Source: Thioclava sp. ES.031 (GTDB lineage: Bacteria > Pseudomonadota > Alphaproteobacteria > Rhodobacterales > Rhodobacteraceae). From it: 64,000 nucleotides of DNA. Positions 1-10,189 of this stretch are shown here, one piece after another. Both the position numbers and the translations under genes were made by a program. A model generated the notes under the pieces. The model did no database searches and was not told the DNA's origin. It worked only from the letters and a program-made list of their open reading frames with translations. The DNA lies in contig NZ_PDJO01000001.1 in assembly GCF_002563775.1 (NCBI RefSeq), forward strand, positions 382,001 through 446,000. Direction: 5' to 3'. The first letter of the stretch is position 1. Each line of letters begins with the position of its first letter.

Positions 1-296
1 ATTTCCTCACCCATCGAGGTGCTGTTGAACGTCGCGGTGCCGGTCTTCACGTCGGTGATGCCGTACTGGTCGGTCGACTCGAAGGTGTTCGAGGAGGTCA
101 CCGCGGGCGGCGTGCCCGTCGAGGTTTCCTGACCCGGCACGGTGCCGGTGCGATAGTCGGCGATGCCGTAATACTGGCCGTCATCATTATTCGTGGAGGG
201 CACTTTCGACAGGTCGAGGGCCGAAGCCGAGCCTGCGATGGTCATCGCGCCAATAAGAGCGGTCGAAGCGGCAAAGATGTTTTTGGCGGTAGTCAT
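1..296 (-). CDS. Secreted protein of unknown function, N-terminal part (runs off the window)
   Basis: The frame is open from an ATG at 296 down to the window edge, giving about 98 residues. The start MTTAKNIFAASTALIGAM is followed by a small-residue stretch ending around AGSASA, a clear Sec signal peptide, so the product should be periplasmic, outer-membrane or secreted. The mature part is rich in Ser, Thr, Gly and Asp. A YGIxDxxTGT motif occurs twice (YGIADYRTGT and YGITDVKTGT), which suggests a short internal repeat. No family is recognised. A palindrome lies about 80 bases upstream. The C-terminal part is outside the window, so length and function stay open. Confidence 0.7.
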   Translation of the reverse strand, partial: MTTAKNIFAASTALIGAMTIAGSASALDLSKVPSTNNDDGQYYGIADYRTGTVPGQETSTGTPPAVTSSNTFESTDQYGITDVKTGTATFNSTSMGEE

Positions 297-374
297 GTCT
301 GAATCCTTCCAACTGGTTACTCAAGTGCTGCGCCGTTGCTGGCGTCGGGAAAGGAACGGGCTGAACCGGCGAAA

Positions 375-396
375 GTTCACTGAAATTTTTGTGAAC
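375..396. promoter_or_regulatory. Palindrome GTTCAC-N10-GTGAAC, possible operator
   Basis: Perfect 6-bp inverted half-sites at 375-380 and 391-396 are separated by an AT-rich 10-bp spacer. They lie about 80 bp upstream of the leftward secreted-protein start at 296, a position suited to a regulator binding near the promoter. The protein that binds is unknown. Confidence 0.35.
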
Positions 397-543
397 GAGA
401 TCGTGGATTTTTTAATGAACCGAAGGGGATAGTTGCGCGTAGAGCGGGGTTTGCTCGGTCGCGACCGCGAGAAACTTCGTGAGATCGGCGCTGTGGGGAG
501 GGGGCTTCGCGCCGTGCGTGAAAGCCGCATCCGGGCGTTGGAC

Positions 544-570
544 AAAAAAAAGGCCGAGCAAAGCTCGGCC
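544..570 (-). terminator. Intrinsic terminator, leftward
   Basis: Stem GGCCGAGC (552-559) pairs with GCTCGGCC (563-570) around a 3-base loop. On the minus strand the stem is followed by a run of eight T. It most likely ends the transcript of the leftward LysR gene, whose stop codon is about 150 bases upstream. Confidence 0.8.
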
Positions 571-722
571 AAAGTCCAACAGGGAGGTAGAAGGTGCTGC
601 GCCTTTCGGCACGGCCAACCCTTCTGAGCCTCATTTATGGGCAGTTTGTTAACGCATCAAGGGAAAACATGCTGCGGGCGCATCATGGCCGGTATGCGTT
701 GCGGTAAAGTCGCGGTGCAACC

Positions 723-1625
723 CTAGGTTGAATCGCCCGCCTTGAAGCGCCGATAGTTGGTGATTTCTTCCTGAATGAAGTCGCGGAAAGCGGTCACACG
801 GCGCGAAGAGCGCAGCTCTTCGGGGTAGGCGAGGAAGATCGGGATCTCGACCGATTCCAGATCGGGCAGCACCCGCTGGAGGTCGTTGAAATCGGCGGTC
901 AGGTAGTCGGGCAGGATGCCGATGCCGATATGGTTCAGCACGGCTTGCAGCACGCCGAAGTAGTTGTTCACCGTCAGCGTCGAGCTTTGATCGAAGGCCA
1001 GAACCTGCCGCGCGAGCTGCGCGCCCGCCTGTACCTGCGGGGTGCGCGGGGTCTGGCAGATCAGGCGATGCTTGCGCAGATCCTCGATCTTTTCGGGCGA
1101 GCCCCATTTCGCGAGATACTCGGATGTCGCGTAAAGCCGCATCCGGATGTTCAGCAGGCGCTTGCGGATCAGGTCGGCCTGCGCGGGCTCTTTCATGCGC
1201 ACGGCGACATCGGCCTCGCGCATCGGCAGGTCGAGAACCCGCTCCTCCAGCATGAGGTCGATCTTCAGATCGGGATACTTCTCGTAGAGCTTCGTCAGGC
1301 GCGGCGCGAGCCAGAGCGTGCCGAAGCCCGTCGTGGTGGTCACGCGCAGCTCGCCGAAGACTTCTTCTTCGCTGTCACGGATGCGTGCGGAGGCGCTGTC
1401 GAGCTTTTTCGCCATCGACGAGGTGGCTTCGAACAGCAATTCGCCCTGCTCGGTGAGAATCAGTCCGCGGGCGTGACGGTGAAAAAGAGTCGTTCCGAGG
1501 GCCTCTTCGAGCGCCCGGATCTGTCTGCTCACGGCAGATTGAGACAGATGCAATGCGTCGCCAGCATGGGTCAAAGACCCCGCATCGGCCACTGCATGAA
1601 AGATTCTGAGCTTGTCCCAATCCAT
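723..1625 (-). CDS. LysR family transcriptional regulator
   Basis: A DNA-binding transcription factor of 300 residues, the normal LysR length. The N-terminal winged helix-turn-helix (about residues 1-60) contains the typical AVADAGSLTHAGDALHLSQS pattern and SRQIRALEEALG. An effector-binding domain of the periplasmic-binding-protein fold starts near residue 90. The reading frame extends upstream to 1664, but the ATG at 1625 places MDWDKLRIFHAVADAGS at the usual distance from the helix-turn-helix, so I prefer it. The gene is divergent from the indolepyruvate oxidoreductase gene. Many LysR proteins control the divergent neighbour, but no target can be read from the sequence. Confidence 0.9.
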   Translation of the reverse strand: MDWDKLRIFHAVADAGSLTHAGDALHLSQSAVSRQIRALEEALGTTLFHRHARGLILTEQGELLFEATSSMAKKLDSASARIRDSEEEVFGELRVTTTTGFGTLWLAPRLTKLYEKYPDLKIDLMLEERVLDLPMREADVAVRMKEPAQADLIRKRLLNIRMRLYATSEYLAKWGSPEKIEDLRKHRLICQTPRTPQVQAGAQLARQVLAFDQSSTLTVNNYFGVLQAVLNHIGIGILPDYLTADFNDLQRVLPDLESVEIPIFLAYPEELRSSRRVTAFRDFIQEEITNYRRFKAGDST

Positions 1626-1782
1626 TAAGGTCACTTTCGCTTTATCATCTGCTGTTCCGCGCAAGTTTCTTTACATTAATCTTGACGATTTACGAAACCG
1701 CTAAGTAACAATTTTCCGCTTTCTAGGTCAGATATTATGACCTACCATGTCTCCATGCCCAGTTAGCAAGGGGAGGTGCTTA

Positions 1783-4700
1783 ATGGGAAGGCAAGAAATA
1801 TCCCTAGCGGATCGGTTCGACCTTACGAAATCTCCGGTTTTGCTGAACGGGACGCAGGCTTTGGTGCGTCTCGTTCTGGCTCAGGCCGCGCGCGACAAGG
1901 CGGCGGGACTGCATACGGCCGGCTATGTCACAGGCTATCGCGGTTCGCCGCTCGGCGCTGTCGATTTGCAGATGGCGCGCGCCAAGACCGTGCTGGAAGA
2001 GAGCGATGTTCGCTTCGAGCCGGGCCTGAACGAAGACCTCGCGGCGACCGCGCTGTGGGGCTCGCAGCAGGCGGAATTGCGCGGCGAAGGCAAGTATGAC
2101 GGCGTTTTCGGCCTCTGGTACGGCAAAGGACCGGGCGTCGATCGCTCTGGCGATGTGATGCGCCACGCCAATATGGCGGGCACGTCGAAATACGGCGGCG
2201 TCCTGATGGCGATGGGCGACGACCACACCGGCGAATCCTCGACCGTGCTGCACCAGTCCGACTGGGCGATGGTCGATGCCTACATGCCGGTTCTGTCGCC
2301 CGCGGGCGTGCAGGAAATCCTCGATTTCGGGCTGTACGGCTATGCGCTCAGCCGCTTCGCCGGGGTCTGGGTGGGTCTGAAAACGATGAAGGATACGGTC
2401 GAGGCGACGGCAGTCGTCGACGGCGATCCCTTCCGTCAACAATTCGTGATCCCCGACTTCAAGATGCCCGAAGGCGGGCTGAACATCCGTCTTGGCGACA
2501 CGCCGGTGGCGCAAGAAGCGCGGATGATCGACTTCAAACGCTATGCGGCCGAGGCATTCGCCCGCGCGAACCGCATCGACAATCGCGTCTGGGGTAAGCC
2601 CGGGGCGAAGATCGGTCTGGTGGCGGCAGGCAAGAACTGGCTCGACCAGACCCATGCGCTCTCGCTTCTGGGGATCGACGAGGCCGAGGCCGAACGGCTC
2701 GGCATCACCACCTACAAGATCGGCCAGACCTTCCCGCTCGACATGACCTCGTTCCATGAATGGGCCGAGGGGCTTGAGCTGATCATCGTCGTCGAGGAAA
2801 AGCGCAAGCTGATCGAGGTGCAGGTCAAGGAGGCGATCTTCGACGACCGTCGCGGCCGCCGCGTCTATGGCTGGCACAAGGGTGATACCTGGGAGAATGG
2901 CCGTCAGGTGGAGCTGTTCCCCACGCGCTACGCGCTCGACCCGGTGATGATCGCGCGCAAGCTCGGCGACATCTTCATCGAAGAGGGCCGGGGCACGGAT
3001 GCGATCAAGGCGGGTATCGAGAAGATCGAAGCCGCCCAACGCGCCGATAACGCGCCGGAGATCGCGACCCGCACGCCGTGGTATTGCTCGGGCTGCCCGC
3101 ATAACAGCTCGACCAAGGTGCCCGAGGGCGAGCGCGCCTATGCCGGGATCGGCTGCCACTACATGGTGCAATGGATGGGCCGGAACACCGAAGGCTTCAC
3201 CCATATGGGCGGCGAGGGTGTGAACTGGGTCGGCGAGGCCCCGTTCTCGACGCGGGAGCATATGTTCCAGAACCTCGGTGACGGCACCTATAACCACTCG
3301 GGCGCGCAGGCGATCCGGGCGGCTTTGGCGGCCGGCACCAACATCACCTACAAGATCCTGTTCAACGACGCGGTCGCGATGACCGGCGGGCAGGAGAACG
3401 AGGGTGGGCTGACCGCGCAACAGATCGCGTCGGAGATCGTGGCGATGGGCGTGAAGCCGGTCGTGGTGGTCTATGACGAGAAGGAAGAGCTGGACCTGTC
3501 CACTTTCCCCGCGGGCGTCGAGAAGGTCGAACGGGCCGAGCTGATGGCCGTGCAGAAACGTCTGGCGAAGACGAAAGGCGTCTCGGCGCTGATCTATGTC
3601 CAGACCTGCGCCGCCGAGAAGCGTCGCCGCCGCAAGCGCGGCAAGTTCCCAGATCCGGACAAGCGCGTCTTCATCAACACGGATGTCTGCGAAGGCTGCG
3701 GCGATTGCGGGGTGCAGTCGAACTGCGTCTCCATCGTGCCGGAGGAAACCGAGCTGGGCACCAAGCGCGCGATCGACCAGTCGTCCTGCAACAAGGACTT
3801 CCGCTGCCTCGACGGGTTCTGTCCCAGCTTCGTGACGCTGCACGGGGCGAAGGTGAAGAAGGCCGAGGCGCAGGCGCTCGACCTGCCGGACCTGCCGCAG
3901 CCCACGCTGCCCGCGATCGACGGCACCCATAACGTGGTGATCACCGGCGTTGGCGGCACGGGCGTCGTGACCATCGGCGCGGTGCTTGCCATGGCCGCCC
4001 ATATCGACGGCAAGGGCGCGGGCATGATGGAGATGGCCGGTCTCGCCCAGAAGGGCGGGGCGGTGCATATCCACCTGCGCATCGCGAACAAGCCCGAGGA
4101 TATCTCGGCAATTCGCGTCGCCGTGGGCGAGGCCGATTGCGTGATCGGCGGCGATCTGGTGGTCTCGGCGGGCGCGAAGACCTTGGGGCTGATGACGACG
4201 GGCCGCACCGGCGCCGTCATCAACAGCCACGAGATCGTCACCGGCGAATTCACCCGCAACCGCGACTTCCGCCTGCCGGGCGAACAGCTTCGGCTGAGCC
4301 TCGAGGCGCGGCTGAAGGACCGCGTGGCCTTTGCCGATACCTCGGAACTGGCGCGGCAGATGCTGGGCGACTCGATCTACTCGAACATGGTCGTGCTGGG
4401 GGCTGCGTGGCAGCAAGGCTACGTGCCGCTGACCCTCGAGGCGATCTTCCGGGCGATCGAGCTGAACGGTGCCAAACCCGCCGAGAACAAGCGCGCCTTC
4501 GATCTGGGGCGCTGGGCGATGGCTTTCCCGGCAGAAGCCGCGAAGGCGATGGCGGCGGAAGTCGTGAAGGCCCCGGTCGATCCGATCGAGTTCCGGGCCA
4601 GCCATCTCGTCGACTACCAGAACAAGCGGCTCGCCAAGCGTTTCCGCAAACTGGTGGACGAGGCGCCGTCGGAGCTGCGTGAAGCGGTCGCGAAGGGCTA

Positions 4701-5193
4701 TCACAAGCTCTTGGCCTATAAGGACGAATACGAGGTCGCGCGGCTGCATCTGTCCACGGCAGAGAAGGCGCGGGCCGAGTTCGAGGGCGATTTCGAGATG
4801 CACTTCCATCTCGCCCCGCCGATCCTGTCCAAGGAAGGCTCGGACGGTCGCCCGAAGAAGCGCGAATTCGGCCCCGGCATGGAGCGCAACTTCCGTCTTC
4901 TGGCGAAGCTCAAGGGGCTGCGCGGTACGCCGTTCGATCCCTTCGGCTATGCCGCCGAGCGCAAGATGGAGCGCGCGCTGATCAAGCAATACGAGGCCGA
5001 CATGGCCGAAGTGCTGCCCAAGGTCACGCCGGAGACGATGGAGATCGCGCGCGAACTGGCCAAGCTGCCGCTGACCATCCGCGGCTTCGGCCCGGTCAAG
5101 ACACAGGCCGAGCAAATGGCGGCGAAGCGGCGCGAGGAACTTCTCGCCGCTTTCCGCGCAGGCGGCACGCCGCAGAAAATGGCTGCCGAGTGA
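1783..5193 (+). CDS. Indolepyruvate ferredoxin oxidoreductase, fused alpha and gamma-type subunits
   Basis: Cytoplasmic enzyme expected to decarboxylate aryl pyruvates (indolepyruvate, phenylpyruvate) to acyl-CoA with reduction of ferredoxin. The protein has 1136 residues. The N-terminal half carries the pyruvate-oxidoreductase-type and thiamine-diphosphate regions, including CSGCPHNSSTKVPEG. A cysteine-rich ferredoxin-like insert follows (CEGCGDCGVQSNC and further Cys residues). The C-terminal third is the gamma-type domain beginning near ITGVGGTGVVTIGAVL. Archaea make IorA and IorB separately; the fused form is common in proteobacteria. The start at 1783 follows the binding site GGGGAGG; the frame extends to an upstream ATG without such a site. 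It stands as a single gene. Confidence 0.92.
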   Translation: MGRQEISLADRFDLTKSPVLLNGTQALVRLVLAQAARDKAAGLHTAGYVTGYRGSPLGAVDLQMARAKTVLEESDVRFEPGLNEDLAATALWGSQQAELRGEGKYDGVFGLWYGKGPGVDRSGDVMRHANMAGTSKYGGVLMAMGDDHTGESSTVLHQSDWAMVDAYMPVLSPAGVQEILDFGLYGYALSRFAGVWVGLKTMKDTVEATAVVDGDPFRQQFVIPDFKMPEGGLNIRLGDTPVAQEARMIDFKRYAAEAFARANRIDNRVWGKPGAKIGLVAAGKNWLDQTHALSLLGIDEAEAERLGITTYKIGQTFPLDMTSFHEWAEGLELIIVVEEKRKLIEVQVKEAIFDDRRGRRVYGWHKGDTWENGRQVELFPTRYALDPVMIARKLGDIFIEEGRGTDAIKAGIEKIEAAQRADNAPEIATRTPWYCSGCPHNSSTKVPEGERAYAGIGCHYMVQWMGRNTEGFTHMGGEGVNWVGEAPFSTREHMFQNLGDGTYNHSGAQAIRAALAAGTNITYKILFNDAVAMTGGQENEGGLTAQQIASEIVAMGVKPVVVVYDEKEELDLSTFPAGVEKVERAELMAVQKRLAKTKGVSALIYVQTCAAEKRRRRKRGKFPDPDKRVFINTDVCEGCGDCGVQSNCVSIVPEETELGTKRAIDQSSCNKDFRCLDGFCPSFVTLHGAKVKKAEAQALDLPDLPQPTLPAIDGTHNVVITGVGGTGVVTIGAVLAMAAHIDGKGAGMMEMAGLAQKGGAVHIHLRIANKPEDISAIRVAVGEADCVIGGDLVVSAGAKTLGLMTTGRTGAVINSHEIVTGEFTRNRDFRLPGEQLRLSLEARLKDRVAFADTSELARQMLGDSIYSNMVVLGAAWQQGYVPLTLEAIFRAIELNGAKPAENKRAFDLGRWAMAFPAEAAKAMAAEVVKAPVDPIEFRASHLVDYQNKRLAKRFRKLVDEAPSELREAVAKGYHKLLAYKDEYEVARLHLSTAEKARAEFEGDFEMHFHLAPPILSKEGSDGRPKKREFGPGMERNFRLLAKLKGLRGTPFDPFGYAAERKMERALIKQYEADMAEVLPKVTPETMEIARELAKLPLTIRGFGPVKTQAEQMAAKRREELLAAFRAGGTPQKMAAE

Positions 5194-5270
5194 GGGCTGT
5201 CATCTGAGTGTCGTACCTTCGTGACATGGCGCTGGCAGAGTGAAGCCAGCCCATGTTGCGGAGGTTCGAG

Positions 5271-6173
5271 ATGACCGCCACCCCGATGGCCCCCCGGATG
5301 CCTGTCCGCCACGCCACACAGGAAATCTCATATGCTTGGTCCGCGCGCTCGAAAGGCGCACGGGTTCTGATCCGCGCGATGGAGAACGCGACCGGGCGGA
5401 TCGGGTTGATCCGGCGTGCCCGCGGCTACGAGCACGACATCGCGCAAGGCGCGGATTTCTGGCAGGTGATGGCGGAGCGCTACGGGCTGCAGATCGAGGT
5501 GACCCGCGGGGCGCTGGCCAATATCCCGCAGACCGGGCCGCTGGTGCTGATCGCGAACCACCCTTACGGCATCCTCGACGGGCTGATCATGGGCCTGCTG
5601 CTGTCGCGCATCCGCGGCGACTTCCGCATCCTCGCTCATAATGTCTTCAAACGCGCCGAAGAGATCGACCGCATCATCCTGCCGGTGGATTTTTCCGAGA
5701 CGAAAGAGGCCATGAAGGCCAATCTGCGCACCCGTTCGGACGCCCTGCGCTACCTCGGCGATGGCGGCGCGATCGGGGTGTTTCCGGGCGGCACGGTCTC
5801 GACCGCCGCCAAGCCCTTCGGTGCGCCGATGGATCCGGGCTGGCGCAATTTCACCGCCAAGATGATCGCGAAATCCGATGCGACCGTGGTGCCGGTCTTC
5901 TTCGAGGGCCATAACAGCCGTCTGTTCCAGCTGGCGAGCCATCTGCATTACAGCCTGCGCATGGGGCTGATGATCCGCGAGTTCAAACGCCACGCCAATC
6001 GGCCGGTGCGACTCTGCGTGGGTGAGCCGATCCCGCAGGCCGATCTCGCACCGCTGCGTGAGAGCCCGAAACAGATGATGGATTTCCTGCGCCGTGCGAC
6101 GTATGACTTGTCGCCGACTCCCTTGAAGTCTTACGGCTATGGCTTCGAGTTCGAGGCGAAATATAGAAACTGA
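5271..6173 (+). CDS. Lysophospholipid acyltransferase family protein (PlsC-like)
   Basis: Probable membrane-associated acyltransferase transferring an acyl chain to a lysolipid or related acceptor. Visible motifs are [10 protein letters not shown] (the catalytic NH...D motif), FPGGTVS (acceptor/phosphate-binding block) and the [12 protein letters not shown] block that marks the hemolysin/OlsA-like branch. It has 300 residues. Two in-frame ATGs exist; the one at 5271 follows GGAGG at a good distance, so I prefer it to 5253. It lies directly upstream of murI with a 40-base gap and may be cotranscribed. The acceptor (glycerolipid or ornithine lipid) cannot be told from the sequence. Confidence 0.8.
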   Translation: MTATPMAPRMPVRHATQEISYAWSARSKGARVLIRAMENATGRIGLIRRARGYEHDIAQGADFWQVMAERYGLQIEVTRGALANIPQTGPLVLIANHPYGILDGLIMGLLLSRIRGDFRILAHNVFKRAEEIDRIILPVDFSETKEAMKANLRTRSDALRYLGDGGAIGVFPGGTVSTAAKPFGAPMDPGWRNFTAKMIAKSDATVVPVFFEGHNSRLFQLASHLHYSLRMGLMIREFKRHANRPVRLCVGEPIPQADLAPLRESPKQMMDFLRRATYDLSPTPLKSYGYGFEFEAKYRN

Positions 6174-6213
6174 CCGGCGCCTGTTGCGGCCCGGACGGGC
6201 GAGGGGCGCGAGC

Positions 6214-7026
6214 ATGGCAGTAGGCGTTTTCGATTCAGGTCTGGGCGGGCTGACGGTCTATGATGCCTGCGCCAAGCGGCTGCCGGACATGGCCTTTTGC
6301 TATTATGGCGACAACGCACATGCGCCCTACGGGGTGCGCGATGCCGATGACATCTTCAACCTGACCTGCGCGGGCGTCGAGCGTCTGTGGGAGGAAGGCT
6401 GCGATCTGGTGATCCTCGCCTGTAACACGGCCTCTGCCGCCGCGCTCAAGCGGATGCAGGAGACCTGGATCCCCGAGGGCAAGCGCGTGCTGGGCGTCTT
6501 CGTGCCGATGATCGAGGCGCTGACCGAACGCAAATGGGGCGACAACTCCCCGCCGCGCGAAGTGGCGGTGAAACATGTGGCGCTGTTTGCGACGCCCGCG
6601 ACGGTGGCGTCTCGCGCGTTCCAGCGCGAACTGGCCTTCCGCGCGATTGGCGTCGATGTCGAGGCGCAGCCCTGCGGCGGCGTGGTCGATGCGATCGAGA
6701 CCGGCGACGAGATCCTCGCCGAAGCGCTGGTGAAATCCCATGTCGAGGCGCTCAAGCGCCGGATGCCCAAGCCCGAGGCCGCGATCCTTGGCTGCACCCA
6801 TTACCCGCTGATGCAGAAGACCTTCCAGGAAGCGCTGGGCGACACGGTCGATGTCTACAGCCAGGCCAATCTGGTGGCCGAAAGCCTTGCGGATTATCTC
6901 GAGCGTCGTCCCGAATTCAGAGGCGCGGGCACGGAATCGAAATTCCTGACCACGGGCGATCCGGCCTCGGTGTCGAGCCACGCGACGCAGTTTCTGCGCT
7001 ATTCGATCCGGTTCGAGGCGGCCTGA
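6214..7026 (+). CDS. murI: Glutamate racemase
   Basis: Converts L-glutamate to D-glutamate for peptidoglycan stem peptides, in the cytoplasm. The two catalytic cysteines are visible in [11 protein letters not shown] and LGCTHYPLM, and the N-terminal [15 protein letters not shown] is a family signature. From the ATG at 6214 the protein has 270 residues, a normal length. The reading frame continues further upstream, but that part overlaps the acyltransferase gene and lacks family similarity. The end converges on the DUF805 gene with only 12 bases between them. Confidence 0.95.
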   Translation: MAVGVFDSGLGGLTVYDACAKRLPDMAFCYYGDNAHAPYGVRDADDIFNLTCAGVERLWEEGCDLVILACNTASAAALKRMQETWIPEGKRVLGVFVPMIEALTERKWGDNSPPREVAVKHVALFATPATVASRAFQRELAFRAIGVDVEAQPCGGVVDAIETGDEILAEALVKSHVEALKRRMPKPEAAILGCTHYPLMQKTFQEALGDTVDVYSQANLVAESLADYLERRPEFRGAGTESKFLTTGDPASVSSHATQFLRYSIRFEAA

Positions 7027-7038
7027 CCTACGGGCGCC

Positions 7039-7854
7039 TCAGCCGAACCGGTTGGGCCCGCGCGTGCCGCGCTTGAGCATGAAGATGAAAAGCGCGATGC
7101 CCCAGACCAGCATCACGATCCCCCAGATCGCCAATAGTGCTGCGGACATGCCCGCCATCGCTGCTGGATCCTGAACCCCGGACGATATGACGGTCAGAGC
7201 GATCACGAGGCCGCCGCACAGGCTCGCAAGCAGGTAGCCGCCAACCCACCAGCCTGAGCGATCGGTGTCATGCAGGCGACGAACCTGCGCCGAGATCGAG
7301 GGCAAGAAGGTCGCGATAGTGATCACCGCGCTGATCGCCGTGCCGTCCTCGCCCATCGACCCTTCGGCAATCGCGCCAGCGATGCTCGCCAGCATGACGA
7401 AAAGCGCGAACCACCAGTATTCCGACCGGCTCGCCCGGCCCTTGAAGGTCGCGTATTTGCGGAAGCAAACCTTGATCGCCTCGCCGAAACCGCGCGAAGG
7501 CGCTCCGGCATACATCCCGTCCGCTCCGATCCCGCGTTGCGTGCGCTCGCGTTCGATCGAGGCATCGGCATAGGCGCGGGGGTCGGCTGAGGAGAGCTTG
7601 CCCTCCTGCTGATGGCGCTGCGCGATGCGGGCCGCGTAATTCGTCGCGCCGCTCTGCGGGTCGGCGCCCGTGGCCGAGGTTTCCGGCGGGCGTCGGAAGA
7701 AGTGATCGCCCGCAGGCTCCCACCCCTCCATGCCGTCCTGCCAGACCATCGTCTCGGCTTTGATGCGCCCGGCCCGGACCATGTCCATCATATGTTCTGC
7801 GGGGAACGGGCCGACGGGATCCTTGCCATCGGCGTAATACCACTGCTCTGCCAT
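7039..7854 (-). CDS. GYF_2 and DUF805 domain membrane protein
   Basis: An inner-membrane protein of 271 residues. The N-terminal 55 residues are a GYF_2-type domain ([18 protein letters not shown], followed by [12 protein letters not shown]). The C-terminal half is DUF805, starting with [16 protein letters not shown], with about four hydrophobic segments and a short Arg/Asn-rich tail. GYF_2 domains are thought to bind peptides, and DUF805 proteins have no established biochemical role. It stands alone, convergent with murI and divergent from argC. Confidence 0.85.
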   Translation of the reverse strand: MAEQWYYADGKDPVGPFPAEHMMDMVRAGRIKAETMVWQDGMEGWEPAGDHFFRRPPETSATGADPQSGATNYAARIAQRHQQEGKLSSADPRAYADASIERERTQRGIGADGMYAGAPSRGFGEAIKVCFRKYATFKGRASRSEYWWFALFVMLASIAGAIAEGSMGEDGTAISAVITIATFLPSISAQVRRLHDTDRSGWWVGGYLLASLCGGLVIALTVISSGVQDPAAMAGMSAALLAIWGIVMLVWGIALFIFMLKRGTRGPNRFG

Positions 7855-7956
7855 CGCCCTGCCTCGTTCACTCTCGCCTTGCCCCGTTTCACACGGAGTT
7901 TATTTGAGTGTGAGCTTAGGGTAAGGGAGAGCCGAGCGACAAGCGCAGAGGTTGAT

Positions 7957-8985
7957 ATGACGAAGAAAATCGCGATTCTGGGCGCATCGGGCTACACCGG
8001 CGCCGAACTCGTCCGGCTGATCGCCACCCATCCGAATATGGAAATCGTGGCCCTCTCGGGCGAGCGAAAGGCCGGTATGGCGATGGGCGACGTGTTCCCG
8101 CATCTGCGCCATCTGGGCCTCCCCGATCTGGTGAAGATCGAAGAGATCGACTTCTCGAATGTCGATCTGGCCTTCTGCGCGCTGCCGCATGCGACCTCGC
8201 AGGCGGTCATCAAGGAGCTGCCGCGCGATCTGAAGATCGTGGACCTCTCGGCCGATTTCCGGCTGCGCGATCCGGCGGATTACGAGAAATGGTATGGCAA
8301 GCCCCATGCCGCGGTCGAACTGCAGAAAGAGGCGGTCTACGGGCTGACCGAGTTCTACCGCGATGCGATTCGCGACGCGCGGCTGGTTGCGGGCACGGGC
8401 TGTAACGCCGCCGCGGGCCAATTCGCGATCCGCCCGCTGATCGAGGCCGGGGTGATCGACCTCGACGATATCATCCTCGATCTGAAGAACGGTGTGTCGG
8501 GCGCGGGCCGCTCGCTGAAGGAAAACCTGCTCCATGCGGAGCTGTCGGGCGGTGTCGCCCCCTATTCGCAAGGCGGCAAGCATCGCCACCTTGGTGAATT
8601 CGATCAGGAATTCAGTGCCTTGGCGGGCCGCCCCGTGATGGTGCAATTCACCCCGCATCTGGCGCCCTTCAACCGCGGCATCCTCGCCTCCGCCTATGTG
8701 AAAGGCGAGCCCGAGGCCGTCTACAAGGCGCTGGCCGACCGCTACGCGGAAGAAACTTTCATCGAAATGCTACCTTTCGGCGCAGTTCCGTCCACCAGGT
8801 CTGTAACTGGCTCCAATTATGCCCATATTGGTGTATCAGGAGATAGGATCCCCGGGCGCGCGCTCGTGGTCGTGGCTATCGACAACCTCTGCAAGGGGTC
8901 GTCGGGACAAGCGATCCAGAACGCGAACCTCATGCTCGGGCTGGAGGAAAGCGAAGGGCTGATGCTCGCCCCCGTCTTCCCTTGA
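7957..8985 (+). CDS. argC: N-acetyl-gamma-glutamyl-phosphate reductase
   Basis: Third step of arginine biosynthesis: NADPH-dependent reduction of N-acetylglutamyl phosphate to the semialdehyde. The 342 residues begin [20 protein letters not shown] (dinucleotide-binding fold). The active-site cysteine is in [17 protein letters not shown], and GAGRSLKE and [10 protein letters not shown] blocks are present. The reading frame extends 345 bases upstream, but the ATG at 7957 follows AGAGG at 5 bases and gives the correct N-terminus. Other arg genes are not nearby. Confidence 0.95.
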   Translation: MTKKIAILGASGYTGAELVRLIATHPNMEIVALSGERKAGMAMGDVFPHLRHLGLPDLVKIEEIDFSNVDLAFCALPHATSQAVIKELPRDLKIVDLSADFRLRDPADYEKWYGKPHAAVELQKEAVYGLTEFYRDAIRDARLVAGTGCNAAAGQFAIRPLIEAGVIDLDDIILDLKNGVSGAGRSLKENLLHAELSGGVAPYSQGGKHRHLGEFDQEFSALAGRPVMVQFTPHLAPFNRGILASAYVKGEPEAVYKALADRYAEETFIEMLPFGAVPSTRSVTGSNYAHIGVSGDRIPGRALVVVAIDNLCKGSSGQAIQNANLMLGLEESEGLMLAPVFP

Positions 8986-9048
8986 TCCGCGTCAATGGCA
9001 AGGCCGGCGCGGTAAGGTAGACGAAGCGGCATCTCAGGAGGCGAAGAG

Positions 9049-9492
9049 ATGAAGAGTCTGAAGAAGAAACGTCGTATCCAGGTGCTCAGCGTTGCTGCGC
9101 TGGCCTTGGTGATCGCGACCGTCACGATCGGCTATTCGATGCGCGGCGGCATCAACTTCTTCCGTGCGCCTTCGCAGCTTGCCACCGAACCGCCGCAGCC
9201 CGGCGAGGTGTTCCGCCTCGGCGGGCTGGTCGAGAAAGGCTCGCTCAAGCGCGGTCAGGGCGAGGTCATCGAATTCAAGGTCACCGATGGCGGCGCGACC
9301 GTCCCGGTAAAATTCGCGGGCGTCCTGCCGGACCTCTTCAAAGAGGGTCAGGGCATGATCGGCACGGGCAAGATGGAAGGCGACACGTTCGTGGCCTCTG
9401 AAATCCTCGCCAAGCATGATGAGAATTACATGCCCAAGGAAGTCGCGGACGCGCTGAAGGAACAGGGCGTCTACGAGGGCCCGTCCTCCTGA
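9049..9492 (+). CDS. ccmE: Cytochrome c maturation heme chaperone CcmE
   Basis: Periplasmic, membrane-anchored chaperone that binds heme covalently and passes it to apocytochrome c. The protein has 147 residues: a basic N-terminus, one transmembrane anchor (about residues 10-30), a beta-barrel (OB-fold) domain and the heme-binding HDENY motif near residue 123. A strong binding site AGGAGG precedes the ATG. The other ccm genes are not adjacent, as in several Rhodobacteraceae. Confidence 0.95.
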   Translation: MKSLKKKRRIQVLSVAALALVIATVTIGYSMRGGINFFRAPSQLATEPPQPGEVFRLGGLVEKGSLKRGQGEVIEFKVTDGGATVPVKFAGVLPDLFKEGQGMIGTGKMEGDTFVASEILAKHDENYMPKEVADALKEQGVYEGPSS

Positions 9493-9577
9493 TCGCGACC
9501 CCGGCGAACGCTCTCTTCTAGCCCTCTTAATCGCACGGCCCGAGCCTGCCTGACGTTGTCATCAACGGAGGCAGGCC

Positions 9578-10189
9578 ATGAAATCGGTCACTCAGATCGC
9601 GGCGGAGATCGTCGCGCGCGAAGGCGGTTATGTCGATGATCCGGACGATCCGGGCGGTGCGACCAAACATGGCGTCACGCTCGGAACCCTGCGCCGGTTG
9701 GGGCGCGATCTGACCGGCGATGGCCGGGTGGACGAGATGGATGTCCGTTCGCTCGACCCCGCGCAGGCCGCCGAGATTTTCATCGAGCATTACTACAAGA
9801 GCCCGCGCATCGACCGGTTGCCGCCTTCGGTGCAGGCCTCGGTCTTCGACATGTATGTGAATGCAGGCGGCAATGCGGTCGTCATCCTGCAACGCCTGCT
9901 GGGCGATATGGGCCAGCGCGTCGTGGTGGACGGGATCATCGGCCCGCAGACCATCGCCGCCGCCGAGCTCGCCGATGCGGCCGCGCCCGGCTATTTCGCC
10001 GATGCCTACGGGATCGCGCGGCGTAACTACTACTACCGGATCGCCGATGCCCGGCCTGCCAGCCGCAAATACGCAACGACGCGCGCGGGCAGGAAGGGCG
10101 GCTGGATCCGCCGCGCCGAGGAGTTCATCTCGCCGCGCTTTCACCTCACCGAGGGCGAGCATCGCAAGCGGGTGGCGAAATGGGCATGA
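9578..10189 (+). CDS. GTA-type endolysin, glycoside hydrolase family 108 N-acetylmuramidase
   Basis: Peptidoglycan-degrading lysis enzyme of 203 residues. The N-terminal domain carries the catalytic glutamate in AREGGYVDDPDDPGGATKHG, and a C-terminal peptidoglycan-binding-type domain (from about residue 105) includes RRNYYYRIADARP. No signal peptide is visible, so access to the wall would need the adjacent holin. Its stop codon overlaps the holin start. This is the arrangement of the gene transfer agent lysis pair of Rhodobacter capsulatus. No phage structural genes surround it here. A good binding site (GGAGG) lies 7 bases before the ATG. Confidence 0.88.
   Translation: MKSVTQIAAEIVAREGGYVDDPDDPGGATKHGVTLGTLRRLGRDLTGDGRVDEMDVRSLDPAQAAEIFIEHYYKSPRIDRLPPSVQASVFDMYVNAGGNAVVILQRLLGDMGQRVVVDGIIGPQTIAAAELADAAAPGYFADAYGIARRNYYYRIADARPASRKYATTRAGRKGGWIRRAEEFISPRFHLTEGEHRKRVAKWA

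Larger units (their letters stand above)
297..722. other. Intergenic region without a supported gene
   Basis: This stretch separates the start of the cut-off secreted protein from the end of the LysR gene. It holds a GTTCAC-N10-GTGAAC palindrome near the secreted-protein side and a strong leftward terminator at 544-570. The short open frames here look like non-coding frames, with no domain resemblance and no clear ribosome binding site. Confidence 0.6.

Noticed and set aside
1804..5115. Open frame of 1103 codons on the minus strand opposite the indolepyruvate oxidoreductase
   Set aside because: It is the antisense frame of a strongly conserved gene, rich in His, Arg and Leu from GC-biased third positions, with no domain similarity.
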